Shown here one piece after another: positions 27,023 to 36,056 of a stretch of DNA of 64,000 nt. Each line of letters starts with the position of its first letter. Position 1 is the first letter of the stretch. The notes beneath the pieces were generated by a model, which worked only from the letters and a program-made list of their open reading frames with translations, did no database searches and was not told the DNA's origin. This stretch comes from Legionella tucsonensis (lineage in GTDB: Bacteria > Pseudomonadota > Gammaproteobacteria > Legionellales > Legionellaceae). A program made the position numbers and the translations under genes. The stretch is taken from assembly GCF_001468035.1 (NCBI RefSeq), contig NZ_LNZA01000012.1, positions 112,330 to 176,329 of the forward strand. Reading direction: 5' to 3'.

Positions 27023-27562
27023 TCATTGAGCAGGAGCATTTCTTTTTAAGGTTTGATAAAGCCCAACCAGTTCTGCTTCACCGATAACATGTCCCGTAAT
27101 TGCATTCAAAACGATATCTCGAGTCGTGCCATCCCCAAGACTTAATACGGTATCCAGAGCATATAGTTTAAAATGATAACTATGAGCAATCCCAAAAGGG
27201 GGGCAAGGGCCTCGATATCCTAGACCACCCCAACTGTTTTTTGCATTTGCAGCGCCTGGTGGGACTGGACTTCCTGCCCCTAATTCGTTCATATTTGGCG
27301 GTATATTAAACACAATCCAATGCGTCCAGACACTACCATTAGATGAATCCGGATCATCTACAACCAGAGCAAGTGACTGAGTATTGGGTGGGATATTATG
27401 CCAGGCTAAAGGGGGAGATTGATCTACTCCGTTACACGTAAATTCATCCGGAATCATGGAATTCATTTTAAAAGCCGAACTTTCTATGGTGAATTTATTC
27501 GCAAAAGCATTGTAGTGAAACAAAGAAATCATTAAGAACAAAAATAGAGAGTATTTTTTCAT
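27023..27562 (-). CDS. Periplasmic PEBP (YbhB/YbcL, Raf kinase inhibitor-like) protein
   Basis: A 179-aa protein with a signal peptide (1-21). It has the PEBP anion-site signatures: DEFTCNG, ALVVDDPDSS followed by WTHWIVFNIP, YRGPCPP, and HSYHFKLYALD. Bacterial members (YbhB cytoplasmic, YbcL periplasmic) bind small anions or phospholipid-like ligands; the physiological role is not settled. A GAGGT site precedes the ATG. Confidence 0.9.
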   Translation of the reverse strand: MKKYSLFLFLMISLFHYNAFANKFTIESSAFKMNSMIPDEFTCNGVDQSPPLAWHNIPPNTQSLALVVDDPDSSNGSVWTHWIVFNIPPNMNELGAGSPVPPGAANAKNSWGGLGYRGPCPPFGIAHSYHFKLYALDTVLSLGDGTTRDIVLNAITGHVIGEAELVGLYQTLKRNAPAQ

Positions 27563-27891
27563 TATTTTTTACCTCAGCTCATTTCATTTTAAAAATTGGA
27601 TAATAAAGTATGGTATTGAAATCATCCGGAAGAAAACATATTGTAGTATTATTTTATCTGCAATGATGCATTCCATATTCTTTAAAAATAAAAATTCAGA
27701 TGAAAATTTTTAATGTTGAATATAATTCCCGCCCGCCAAGTTGTGTATTTAATTTTGGTACCAAAGTAAATTATTGGGCACTCCGGTTTAAATTCGTAGG
27801 AATCCCATGTTTTGCAATGGCAAGTCTTTTTAAAGGAAATAAATGCAACAAAAAAAAGATCAATTTGAATACAGTCACAGAAACGATGTAA
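27563..27891. other. 329-base gap before HIT pseudogene
   Basis: A 63-codon frame (27700-27891) has no ribosome site and no recognisable family, so I do not call it. It could be decayed coding sequence. No clear promoter or hairpin was seen. Confidence 0.35.
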
Positions 27892-28319
27892 GTATTAATT
27901 CCACACATCAAGATCTACACGGCAAAAAAAGAAAAATCGTTTATTATTTTTGAAGGCGAGAATTTTATTTCTTTTTTGGATTCTCGTTCTCTTTTCCCAG
28001 GTCATACTTTGTTGGCGACTAATGCATATAAAACACTGTATGATGTGCCTGATTCTTTGGTATTTTTATTCACGCAAAAGATAGGGAAGGCTGTTGAAAA
28101 AGCAATGGAAGCCTCAGGAGGTTTTATTGCAATGAATAATACAATTAGTCAATGCATCCCTAATCTTCATATTCATATTGTTCCCAGGATAAACAAGATG
28201 GGCTCAAAGGTTTTTTGGGGCCGCTTACTCATTATAAAGATGAAGAATATATGCGTGAGGTGCAAGAAAAAATCAGACATCAGTTAAATAAATCCATTCT
28301 TGCTTTACAAGATCAATAG
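27892..28319 (+). pseudogene. HIT family nucleotide hydrolase, frameshifted and 5'-degraded
   Basis: One frame gives SFIIFEGENFISFLDSR, SLFPGHTLLATNAY and NLHIHIVPR, the core of a HIT protein. The histidine triad's first His is Asn. Near 28186-28191 the homology jumps frame and continues DGLKGFLGPLTHYKDEEY to a natural stop at 28317, which implies one missing base. The N-terminal start and Cys motif are also lost: a stop lies at 27889 with no start codon after it. Intact HIT hydrolases cleave nucleotide phosphoramidates or AP4A. A sequencing error could explain the frameshift, but not the damaged start. Confidence 0.8.
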
Positions 28320-28383
28320 TATATTATTGATATAAATCCCAAAACTGTTCCAGTTCTGTGCTTTCATAAAATTAGGGATAACC

Positions 28384-28950
28384 ATGCATTTTCTCTCATT
28401 AATAATACTAGGATGGCTTATCATGACTTCTAATTTATCAGCAGCAGATACCCTGCACCATGACAATGCGTATGATTATTCGTTCCACACCTTACGTGGA
28501 CATGAGCCATTGCCTCTGTCTTACTTTCAGGGGAAAGTTTTAATGGTAGTCAATACGGCTTCAAAATGTGGTTTTACTCGGCAATATGCTCGCTTGGAAA
28601 AACTTTATGAAAAGTATAAAGATCGCGGTTTAATCATACTTGGAGTTCCTTCAAATGATTTCGGCAGCCAGGAGCCAGGAACCGAACAAGAAATTGCAAA
28701 TTTTTGCCAAGTCAATTATGGTGTTACTTTTCCAATGGCTGCAAAAGAAGTAGTTTCAGGAAAAAATGCCCATCCCTTTTATCTTTGGGCCAGACAGGAA
28801 TTAGGATTTGGCACAGCACCAAAATGGAATTTTCATAAGTACCTTATTAATCGTAAAGGTAAGCTTATTGACTATTTCTATTCAACTACTTCTCCTGAAG
28901 CGGGAAGGTTAGTTAAAATTATTGAACAAGCGCTTGAGGAAAAAGTTTAG
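28384..28950 (+). CDS. Exported glutathione peroxidase family protein
   Basis: A 188-aa protein with a probable signal peptide (1-20). It carries the thiol-peroxidase tetrad region: NTASKCGFT with C62, VPSNDFGSQEPG with Q96, and KWNFHKYL with W148 and N149. These Cys-type enzymes usually use thioredoxin rather than glutathione. An exported copy would defend the periplasm against peroxides. It lies 65 bases after the HIT remnant and faces the efflux operon. Confidence 0.88.
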   Translation: MHFLSLIILGWLIMTSNLSAADTLHHDNAYDYSFHTLRGHEPLPLSYFQGKVLMVVNTASKCGFTRQYARLEKLYEKYKDRGLIILGVPSNDFGSQEPGTEQEIANFCQVNYGVTFPMAAKEVVSGKNAHPFYLWARQELGFGTAPKWNFHKYLINRKGKLIDYFYSTTSPEAGRLVKIIEQALEEKV

Positions 28951-29071
28951 CCTGAAGCAGTGTTTGAGTCTTCTACACATCGCTGGAAATCAGCCACAGT
29001 AGAACTGTAGGATTAAAATGCGATCATGTTTCTGAGTTCTGCTAGGTTGTACCTAGGCAACATAGTGAAAG

Positions 29072-30496
29072 CTATGCAGCATCATATCCACCGGCAACAG
29101 CATTATATACTTGTACAATGCTATCGAGTAATTGAGCTTTTTCTTGGATTAAACTCAACTTACTTCGATCACGATTTATTTTGGCATTGATTACACTGCG
29201 ATAATCTTTTGCTCCAGCTTTATATTGAGCTAATGCAATATCATATGCTTTTTGTGCTGCTAAATATGCTTTTTGAGTTTGCAAATACGATAAGTTGTTT
29301 TTCTGTTCATTTGTAAGGGAATCATCTACATCTGCGAATACAGAATGAAGTGTGTTCAGATAGTCATAGTAGAGTGCTTTGAATCCGGCCTTAGCGGATT
29401 TGATATTTTGATAGGAACTGGCATTGAAAATTTTTGTCGAAGCAGCAGCTTGTGCAACCCAAATATTAGTGCTTAATTTTAAAAGATTAGTTAAATCTAC
29501 AGAAGCCCCTCCAACCAAACCAGTCAAGTCAATCGTAGGGAAAAAAGCTGAATAAGCCACTCCAACCTGGGCCTGAGCCATTTTCAGGTTATTTAAGGAA
29601 ATCATGATGTCAGGACGATTTTTTAAAACCGATGAAGGTAACGATTTAGGAATTAGATGATTTAAGTTTAATGAAAGTAAGGTACGATGCGTAGTAATAG
29701 GCCCAGGATTTTGATTCAATAAGAGGTGAATGGTATTTTCACTTTGCGCAACGACACTTTCAATTTGGGGAATCCTTGCTTCTTCTTGAGCAATCTGTTG
29801 ATCCACATTGGTTATTGTTGCGATATCATTGGCACCTTTTTGGAATCGAATCTGTTCAAGTTGACGTAGTTTCCGTAAGTCACTGGTTAGGGCTTTCTCT
29901 ACTGCCAATTGTTCTCGTTGGCTTAAGAGCATAAAGTAAGCTCCGCTCATTTGACTAATAATCCCTAATTTTATTGACTGAGTTTGAGCTTGCTCTATGG
30001 CTAAAGAAGCTTTGGCTGCTTTAACATTATTAATATTATTTAAGATGTTAAATGTGTATCCTGGAACAAATCCAGCATAATATCCTCTAAACTTCGGATT
30101 GGAAGAGTTTGAAAAGAAAGGATTATTCGCCAATTGTCCTCTTGGAGTAATATGTGTATTCCAGGCGCTGCCTGTAAAGCCGTTAGCCGTTGCATTAAGA
30201 GTTGGGATCCAGGCATATTGAGCTGCTTTAAGTTGACCTTGTGCTTGCTCAATTGTTGCATAGGAACTTCTAATCGAATCATTACAGACGAGAGCCTGGG
30301 AAATAAGCTTGTTAAGTTCCGGATCCTTTAGTTTTTTCCACCATGCGACACGACTTAAATTGGCCTTATTATTGATATATTGAACTCCACTGCGCGTACT
30401 TTTAGGATAATTCACTTTTTCATGAATAATACAATTTTTGCAGCATCCTCCAAGCAATATGGCAAATAGATTGAGCAAGATAATTTTTAGTTTCAT
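29072..30496 (-). CDS. TolC-type outer-membrane efflux lipoprotein (last gene of efflux operon)
   Basis: A 474-aa protein with a lipobox GGC (Cys about 18), then two OEP repeats (about 60-250 and 270-470). The repeats contain helices typical of NodT/OprM-like channels, including a QAQVGVAYSAFFPTIDLTG-type segment. It forms the outer-membrane channel for the inner-membrane ABC pump encoded just upstream (60-base gap). Fused lipid anchoring matches the RND-type OprM group, although the pump here is ABC-type. Confidence 0.88.
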   Translation of the reverse strand: MKLKIILLNLFAILLGGCCKNCIIHEKVNYPKSTRSGVQYINNKANLSRVAWWKKLKDPELNKLISQALVCNDSIRSSYATIEQAQGQLKAAQYAWIPTLNATANGFTGSAWNTHITPRGQLANNPFFSNSSNPKFRGYYAGFVPGYTFNILNNINNVKAAKASLAIEQAQTQSIKLGIISQMSGAYFMLLSQREQLAVEKALTSDLRKLRQLEQIRFQKGANDIATITNVDQQIAQEEARIPQIESVVAQSENTIHLLLNQNPGPITTHRTLLSLNLNHLIPKSLPSSVLKNRPDIMISLNNLKMAQAQVGVAYSAFFPTIDLTGLVGGASVDLTNLLKLSTNIWVAQAAASTKIFNASSYQNIKSAKAGFKALYYDYLNTLHSVFADVDDSLTNEQKNNLSYLQTQKAYLAAQKAYDIALAQYKAGAKDYRSVINAKINRDRSKLSLIQEKAQLLDSIVQVYNAVAGGYDAA

Positions 30497-30556
30497 AATT
30501 TAACCATTTTTGTTGAATTCTACTATTTTGGCTCACTCTAGCGAATTCAGTAGATC

Positions 30557-31714
30557 CTAGTCGAGCTTTGTTCTAAATATTTTCCCCGTCAAAATAATCA
30601 AAATAAAGGCAATTAATAAAATAGGTAAAATATTAGGAACAATTTGGCTAAATGTATTGCCCTTAAGTAATATCCCACGAGCAATCCGAGTAAAATAGGT
30701 CATTGGCAGACAATATCCCAAGAACTGTGCCCACGTAGGCATGCCATAGAAAGAAAAAATATAACCTGATAAAAACATTGAAGGTAGTTGAAAAAAGACA
30801 CTAAGTTGCATTGCTTGCATAGGCAAACGTGCGATTGTAGAGAAAATCATGCCTACCATTAAATTAGCAATAAGAAACGGTGCTACGGCTATATAAAGCA
30901 ACAAAATACTTCCTTCAGTAGGAATATGAATCAGAACCTTACCAAAAATTAAAATACTTGTAAGTTGCAAATAACCTAAAACAATGTAGGGGATCACTTT
31001 ACCGAGAATGATTTCTAGAGGCTTTAACGGAGTACTTAACAGCATTTCCATGGTGCCTGTTTCTTTTTCAGAGGTGATAGCAGTCGAGGTCAGCATTACC
31101 AAAGTTAGAGTAAGCAATACTCCAATTAAGCCAGGAACAATATTATAAGCGCTTATGTTTGATTCGTTATAAAGTCTGTGGATAGTGAGATCGACACTGC
31201 TCTTTGTAGGTGTTGTGGATGAGAAACCTAAACCTTGTTGATTAAACCTATCCAGAGTTTGATTCAGTATGGGCAGAGCATTGCTGAGCGCACTGGCACT
31301 ACTTCCTGGATCAGAACCATCGATTTCAATCAGTAATTGGGGGTTCTCATTACGGATATACTTACGTGTAAAATTTGGAGGGATGGTAAACGCAAAGCTG
31401 ATTTTTCCATTTGCAAAATCTTCATTCTTCTTATTTTCATCAAATCCTTCATGAATGACCTTAAAGTATCCTGAAGCTTCAAGTGAGCTGACATAGCTTC
31501 GAGTTAATGGCGAATTATCATAACTAATAATGGTAGTAGGTAGATGTTTTGGATCGAATTCAATTGCAAAGCCGAAAAGGATAAGTAACATGATTGGTAA
31601 GATAACAAGCATCGCGATTGTACCTCGATCACGAATGACAAGAATAAATTCTTTACGTATTAAACCAGCAAGACGGGTTAGAGATATTCCTTGTAATAGA
31701 TTTTTATAGTTCAT
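30557..31714 (-). CDS. ABC-2 type transporter permease (YhhJ/YbhR-like)
   Basis: A 385-aa permease. One N-terminal membrane segment (about 25-50) is followed by a large extracytoplasmic domain. Then come five C-terminal segments with the TSEKETGTMEMLLSTPLKPLEIILGK motif split over the ABC-2 loop, and a PMTYFTRIARGILLKG element. These permeases work in tripartite drug or toxic-compound export. The start overlaps the ATPase stop by 4 bases (ATGA), implying coupling. Only one permease gene is present, so it presumably forms a homodimer. Confidence 0.9.
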   Translation of the reverse strand: MNYKNLLQGISLTRLAGLIRKEFILVIRDRGTIAMLVILPIMLLILFGFAIEFDPKHLPTTIISYDNSPLTRSYVSSLEASGYFKVIHEGFDENKKNEDFANGKISFAFTIPPNFTRKYIRNENPQLLIEIDGSDPGSSASALSNALPILNQTLDRFNQQGLGFSSTTPTKSSVDLTIHRLYNESNISAYNIVPGLIGVLLTLTLVMLTSTAITSEKETGTMEMLLSTPLKPLEIILGKVIPYIVLGYLQLTSILIFGKVLIHIPTEGSILLLYIAVAPFLIANLMVGMIFSTIARLPMQAMQLSVFFQLPSMFLSGYIFSFYGMPTWAQFLGYCLPMTYFTRIARGILLKGNTFSQIVPNILPILLIAFILIILTGKIFRTKLD

Positions 31715-32613
31715 CGCATTAATCCGATAAAAACCTCCTCAAAAGAAGGAGTGACTTCTTTATTTGAACGATCACTGTTTTCTTGAATCACTTGCTCTAG
31801 CAATTGATGATCACGTGATGAAATGCGCAATTCATTATTTACAATTGAAGCCAATAATTTTGGATGTGCATCATGTATTTTTTCCATTAATGAATTTTGC
31901 TTTTTTCTATCGACTTCCAATACATACGCTTTGACTTTTGATTGAGGAATTAAATCTTTTGTGCTGCCTGTATACAATAGTTTCCCTAGATTAATATATG
32001 CTAAATCAGTACACTTTTCCGCTTCATCCATATAATGGGTAGTTACTAAAATTGTGGTGCCATCACGAGAGGAAATTTTATGTAAATAATCCCAAAATTC
32101 TTTACGTGCCTTGGGATCAACACCTGCGGTCGGCTCATCCAAGAATAATAATTTCGGTTTATGAAGTAGACTGCATGCCAAGGCCAAACGTTGTTTCCAT
32201 CCTCCTGATAAATTGCCTGCTTGTACTTTTCGATAGTTCTCTAATTCAAGATCTTTTATGATATTTTCTATTGCTTGAGCTGGATTTTTTACCTGAAAAA
32301 TATCAGCAGTAAAGCGCAGATTTTCATAAACGGTTAATCCCGTATAAAAACTGAATTTCTGCGGCATATAGCCTATATGTTTTTTTATCTCGTCGCTTTG
32401 AGTTTGAATATCATATCCCAGACAATTCCCTTCTCCATCTGTAGGAGTTAAAAGACCACAAATCATTCGAATGGTGGTAGTCTTGCCACTACCATTTGAA
32501 CCAAGAAAGCCGAATATGGAGCCTTTCTCTACTTGTAGGCTAATGTGATCGACTGCGACTTTTTCATCAAATTTTTTTGTTAGTCTTTTAACATCAATTG
32601 CAAAATCACTCAT
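31711..32613 (-). CDS. ABC transporter ATPase of the efflux system
   Basis: A 300-aa single-domain ATPase with Walker A GSNGSGKTTT, signature LSGGWKQRLALA, Walker B LLFLDEPTAGVDP and the H loop TTHYMDEA. It resembles one half of the YbhF/CcmA type, which drives ABC-2 permeases. The frame opens at a TTG (32616), but the ATG at 32613 is preferred. It overlaps the upstream membrane-fusion gene by 8 bases and the permease by 4, so all three are coupled. Confidence 0.92.
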   Translation of the reverse strand: MSDFAIDVKRLTKKFDEKVAVDHISLQVEKGSIFGFLGSNGSGKTTTIRMICGLLTPTDGEGNCLGYDIQTQSDEIKKHIGYMPQKFSFYTGLTVYENLRFTADIFQVKNPAQAIENIIKDLELENYRKVQAGNLSGGWKQRLALACSLLHKPKLLFLDEPTAGVDPKARKEFWDYLHKISSRDGTTILVTTHYMDEAEKCTDLAYINLGKLLYTGSTKDLIPQSKVKAYVLEVDRKKQNSLMEKIHDAHPKLLASIVNNELRISSRDHQLLEQVIQENSDRSNKEVTPSFEEVFIGLMR

Positions 32614-33442
32614 CAACTAATTCCAAAGTGACAGGTTGCCCAAGATGAATTTTTTCGAGATCGGGCGAATCAATTTTTGCTTCGATTCGGAATACAAGAC
32701 GTTGACGTTCTTCACGGGAATAAATGATAGGAGGAGTAAATTCAGCAATATTTGAAATATAGAAAATATGTCCCATAGCAAAATTTTCATTATTATCGGT
32801 CTTAATCTTAACGTGTTCGTTAAGGCGTAATTTAGAAAGTTCTTTCTCGGGAACAAAAAATACAGCTTTAATATTATTTTTGGTAATCAATGAAAGAACA
32901 GGGGCACCTGCTTGGACAAACTCACCTTGTTTATGGTAAGTATCAAATATAACTCCTCGTTCTGGTGCGAAGTTTTCTTTGCGCGTCATCTGCCATTTTT
33001 TATCTTTTGTTTCAATCTGATTGCTTTGAATTTTAACATCGATGTCAGTTAGTTGATCTTTTGAAACCTTTAAATCTCTTTGAGCTGCGTCCAGATCATT
33101 TTGGCTTGCTGCATTTTGTTTTCGCATTCCCTGGATACGACGATAATTGATTTCATTGTAGTTGAGTTGGGTCAAAATTTGTTGGCGCTGAGCAAGCAGA
33201 TTTTGTTTGGTGAGCTTACTCATTTGTACATTATAAAGTTCGCTGGTTTGTTCGAGTTTAAATAAGAATTGATCGCTTTTGACTAACTGCCCCTTTAATA
33301 CAGCTAAATCAGTCAGACGCCCACCAAAATCCGAAGACAAATAGACGAGATCTGTATCAACATATCCACTAAAAGACCTATTTTCTTTTTCGCAGGCTGC
33401 GAGCAGTAAAATAGTCAACCAAACGATCACCAACTTATGCAT
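32606..33442 (-). CDS. HlyD-type membrane-fusion lipoprotein (first gene of efflux operon)
   Basis: A 278-aa protein with a lipobox LLAAC (Cys17). A split biotinyl-lipoyl-like region lies around an alpha-helical hairpin (about 75-145), with the sequence FVQAGAPVLSLIT at the second half. It is smaller than HlyD/EmrA but like YbhG/YiaD-type adaptors. It links the inner-membrane ABC pump to the outer-membrane channel. First of a four-gene operon (adaptor, ATPase, permease, channel). Substrate unknown. Confidence 0.88.
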   Translation of the reverse strand: MHKLVIVWLTILLLAACEKENRSFSGYVDTDLVYLSSDFGGRLTDLAVLKGQLVKSDQFLFKLEQTSELYNVQMSKLTKQNLLAQRQQILTQLNYNEINYRRIQGMRKQNAASQNDLDAAQRDLKVSKDQLTDIDVKIQSNQIETKDKKWQMTRKENFAPERGVIFDTYHKQGEFVQAGAPVLSLITKNNIKAVFFVPEKELSKLRLNEHVKIKTDNNENFAMGHIFYISNIAEFTPPIIYSREERQRLVFRIEAKIDSPDLEKIHLGQPVTLELVDE

Positions 33443-33686
33443 TTCAAACCCATCCTGAGCTTTATTATTTTACTGTGGAACAACAGCAGATATGTAATTA
33501 ACTTATGTATATTAAGCTCAAGAATCCTGTGTGTCAAAAGAGTTGTTCTCTTGAGATCTATTCAATGAGTATTCTTAACGAGGCAAATACTTTTCCTATA
33601 CAATTGCAAAGATACTATTTGACCGTGGCTGAGTAAGATGTTAAACAACAATCCAGTATCGGTGTTTCAAAACAAAGGAGTATCTA

Positions 33687-34103
33687 ATGAATTTTAAATC
33701 GTTTTTTTGTGTCACAATTGCTGCCTCCTCTTTATTGGCTCAATCTGTTTTTGCTGAGCAAAAAACTGTTACTTATAAAAATGAAAGGGGATCAATTTTA
33801 GAACTCAATATCTTGCCAGATAATAAAATTGAAGGTTATTTCACCACTGCTGTTGCCTCTAAAACGTGCCCACAAGCAATAAATCAAAAAAGACCGATTA
33901 CCGGCTATGTGGTAGGCAATGCATTATCTTTTAGCGTGGTTTATCCAATATGTGAGTCTGTATTGAGTATTAGTGGGAATTTTAATAAAAATCAAAAAGC
34001 AATTGATACCTTTTCCATCCTCAATAAGCAGGCAAGCGACATTACTCATGAAGGACCAGGAGCTCGTTTTATTGGCCATGATTCCTATAAAAAAATGGGA
34101 TAA
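33687..34103 (+). CDS. Exported avidin-family protein with no tryptophan
   Basis: A 138-aa protein with signal peptide 1-23 and an AAGGAG ribosome site. The mature chain follows the avidin/streptavidin barrel order: RGSILELN, then KIEGYFTTAV, then a KRPITGYVVGNALSFSV segment, then SVLSISGNF. The conserved biotin-pocket tryptophans of avidins are replaced (Tyr and Ser here), and the protein contains no Trp at all. Two cysteines in the barrel could pair. Biotin binding is therefore doubtful, and a different ligand is possible. Family call from pattern only. Confidence 0.68.
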   Translation: MNFKSFFCVTIAASSLLAQSVFAEQKTVTYKNERGSILELNILPDNKIEGYFTTAVASKTCPQAINQKRPITGYVVGNALSFSVVYPICESVLSISGNFNKNQKAIDTFSILNKQASDITHEGPGARFIGHDSYKKMG

Positions 34104-34120
34104 ATTATAGAATATAAAAT

Positions 34121-34151
34121 AGCCTGGGCATAGTTTGCATTTGCTTAGGCT
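34121..34151 (+). terminator. Hairpin after avidin-family gene
   Basis: AGCCTGGGCA at 34121-34130 pairs with TGCTTAGGCT at 34142-34151 (10 bp with two G-T pairs, 11-base loop), 18 bases after the stop. A weak T tract follows. A similar GCCTGGGC hairpin lies at 4355, suggesting a recurring terminator type. Confidence 0.5.
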
Positions 34152-34337
34152 TTGCATGAAGATTTAATCAAGACATTCTTCCCCTCTATTTGGCGAAGGA
34201 GTCCCATATGCTTTTTGAGAAAGTTACATCACAAGCATATTTATTTGTCGAATCAGGATAAATACCTATAATTTATCAAAACAAAGCTACTCAGCATGTA
34301 AATGAAATAGTTTATGAAAATACATTGAAAGTAAAAA

Positions 34338-35030
34338 CTACGCCAGCCTAACACAACGAAATATGTCTTGTAACCCGAGAAAGATCTTTTCTTTTGTCTG
34401 TGTGATTCCTATTACTAATAGAACCTGGGCACTGTAATAGAGCAACATAATTAAAACAGCTATGGGTCTATTATGCGATAAAATAAATAAGTCTAATGAC
34501 AAAACAAAGTCAGAGAGTAAAAAAAGGCAGGCTCCAGTTCGCAGCAATAGTGATTGTTGTTTGACTTGGAAGGAGCAAAATACCATTAAGGTCAGCAGGC
34601 ATAAATAAACCGCTACCGGTATTTTCATTTCTCCCAGATAGGGGGATAAAAAGTAAAAGCTTATGAGGACAAATAATAAGACGGGTAAAAAGGCAAGCAA
34701 ATTCTTTCTTTGAAACTGTAGGTTCTTTAAAAATAAACTGATATAGCTGCAATGTGTTGCCATAAACGCCAAAATCCCTATTTGCAATGCCGTTTTTATG
34801 GGAAGAGTCAAAAAGACATCACCAATGAGTGAAAATCCTAAGGCAAGAAATAATAGGCGTTTTATGTGCTTGTTTGGATTGACTTGAAAGACAAATAGTA
34901 TCAACAAAACAATGGGAATGGGTTTGAGCAACGTGGTCAAAGGGTACTGAATAAAGGAAAGTAACAAAAGATAAAGTACAATGCTGAGTAAAACGAAAGG
35001 CATGGTTATTTTGAATGGCTGTCCTGGCAT
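34338..35030 (-). CDS. YhhN family lysoplasmalogenase-like membrane protein
   Basis: A 230-aa polytopic protein of about eight membrane segments. It has the YhhN signatures GFSLIGDVFL, LFLLSDFVLSLDLF and YYSAQVLL. The family includes the mammalian lysoplasmalogenase TMEM86B; the Legionella homologue has been reported to hydrolyse lysoplasmalogen, but I cannot tell whether this copy does. Start ATG at 35030, no strong ribosome site. Flanking gaps hold nothing recognised. Confidence 0.82.
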   Translation of the reverse strand: MPGQPFKITMPFVLLSIVLYLLLLSFIQYPLTTLLKPIPIVLLILFVFQVNPNKHIKRLLFLALGFSLIGDVFLTLPIKTALQIGILAFMATHCSYISLFLKNLQFQRKNLLAFLPVLLFVLISFYFLSPYLGEMKIPVAVYLCLLTLMVFCSFQVKQQSLLLRTGACLFLLSDFVLSLDLFILSHNRPIAVLIMLLYYSAQVLLVIGITQTKEKIFLGLQDIFRCVRLA

Positions 35031-35165
35031 TAGAATTTCCCTGATTGTTCAATGATCTTAATAACCACGAGTATACACTTTCTTTGCTCTGTTCCTTTAA
35101 TTTTTTGTCTATTTAGTTAAATTATGGTTTAATAGAGTTCTTTTTGTATTTTTTGGTGTCTAGTT

Positions 35166-35435
35166 ATGAAAAAAATAATCTTACTTCTGCTCCTTACCTC
35201 TCTCTTCTCAGTAGGACATGCCAGTAAACTCAGTAAATTTTTGAAACAAATGAATGAAGAAGATAGAGCCCGTCAGGAGCGAGAATGGCAACAAGATATG
35301 AATTTTGGAGATTTTTCATTCCGCTTAGACAGACGATATACAGATGATCATGGTCAACGCTGTCGAGATTATAAGTTTAGATCGCGCAGTAATCCCTTCC
35401 GCCATGGATATTATACTGTCTGTGATGAACGTTAA
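35166..35435 (+). CDS. Small exported basic protein
   Basis: An 89-aa protein with signal peptide 1-19. The mature region is very charged (many Arg), with a Cys-containing C-terminal motif RCRDYKFRSRSNPFRHG, then Cys again near the end. The C-terminus is like the short tail domain of some rickettsial/Legionella surface antigens (CREY...), so a cell-surface or periplasmic role is possible. No enzyme motif seen. Confidence 0.6.
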   Translation: MKKIILLLLLTSLFSVGHASKLSKFLKQMNEEDRARQEREWQQDMNFGDFSFRLDRRYTDDHGQRCRDYKFRSRSNPFRHGYYTVCDER

Positions 35436-35454
35436 GTTGTAATTGATTCGCAGT

Positions 35455-35488
35455 AGGAGGCAGTGTTTTACTGCTGTTTTTTCCTCCT
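35455..35488 (+). terminator. Rho-independent terminator with nested stems
   Basis: GCAGT/ACTGC (35460-35464, 35470-35474) is followed by TGTTTTTT. An outer AGGAGG (35455-35460) pairs with CCTCCT (35483-35488). It lies 20 bases after the stop of the small exported protein. Confidence 0.65.
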
Positions 35489-35573
35489 GGAGAAATCCAT
35501 TCCATATTCTAAAATAACATCATATAGACCAAAATCTTGCTATGGCAATGCAATTCAATTTTAAGGATGCATT

Positions 35574-35906
35574 ATGAGTAAGTTTATGATGATGCTTTTC
35601 CTATTGGTGTTTACTTCTTGTAATTATGCCAATATTGCCAATGATATTTTATTGAGCAGAACATCCGCGCAAAAAACGCAAATACTAAGCGGTATTATTA
35701 ATGCGGCAGGCGGAGCTTGTACTCCCATTGAATCTTTTTATCAAGGAGTCGATCTCTATGATGCGGCATATTGGAATATTTCATGCTCAAATGGTCAATT
35801 ATATGTTATTCAAATAGCAAATGATGCAGAAGCCACAACAACAATAATTCAATGCAGCGCCATGAAATCATTAGGAGCTCAATGCTTTAAACAATTTGGT
35901 TTTTAA
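35574..35906 (+). CDS. Small exported Cys protein, possibly a lipoprotein
   Basis: A 110-aa protein with N-terminal signal and a FTSC near residue 16 that could serve as a lipobox. The mature region contains GGACTPI, an AYWNISCSNGQLYVIQI core strand and a late IQCSAMK, a pattern shared by many small exported proteins of unknown function in gammaproteobacteria. AAGGA before the ATG. Function unknown. Confidence 0.6.
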   Translation: MSKFMMMLFLLVFTSCNYANIANDILLSRTSAQKTQILSGIINAAGGACTPIESFYQGVDLYDAAYWNISCSNGQLYVIQIANDAEATTTIIQCSAMKSLGAQCFKQFGF

Positions 35907-36056
35907 ATTTTGCACAAGACTCCCGTGTGGGGTATATGCTAAAAAATTTCAAATTGATTGAGTGGGTAAATATTAATGGAGTTGCATGAGCGCTGACTGT
36001 ATACTCCATTAAAAAAGGAGTTAATTTCTTGTTTGAATCGAGAAGAGGGATTTTTT

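Noticed and set aside
27700-27891. 63-codon frame upstream of HIT remnant
   Set aside because: No ribosome site; unrelated to HIT frame.
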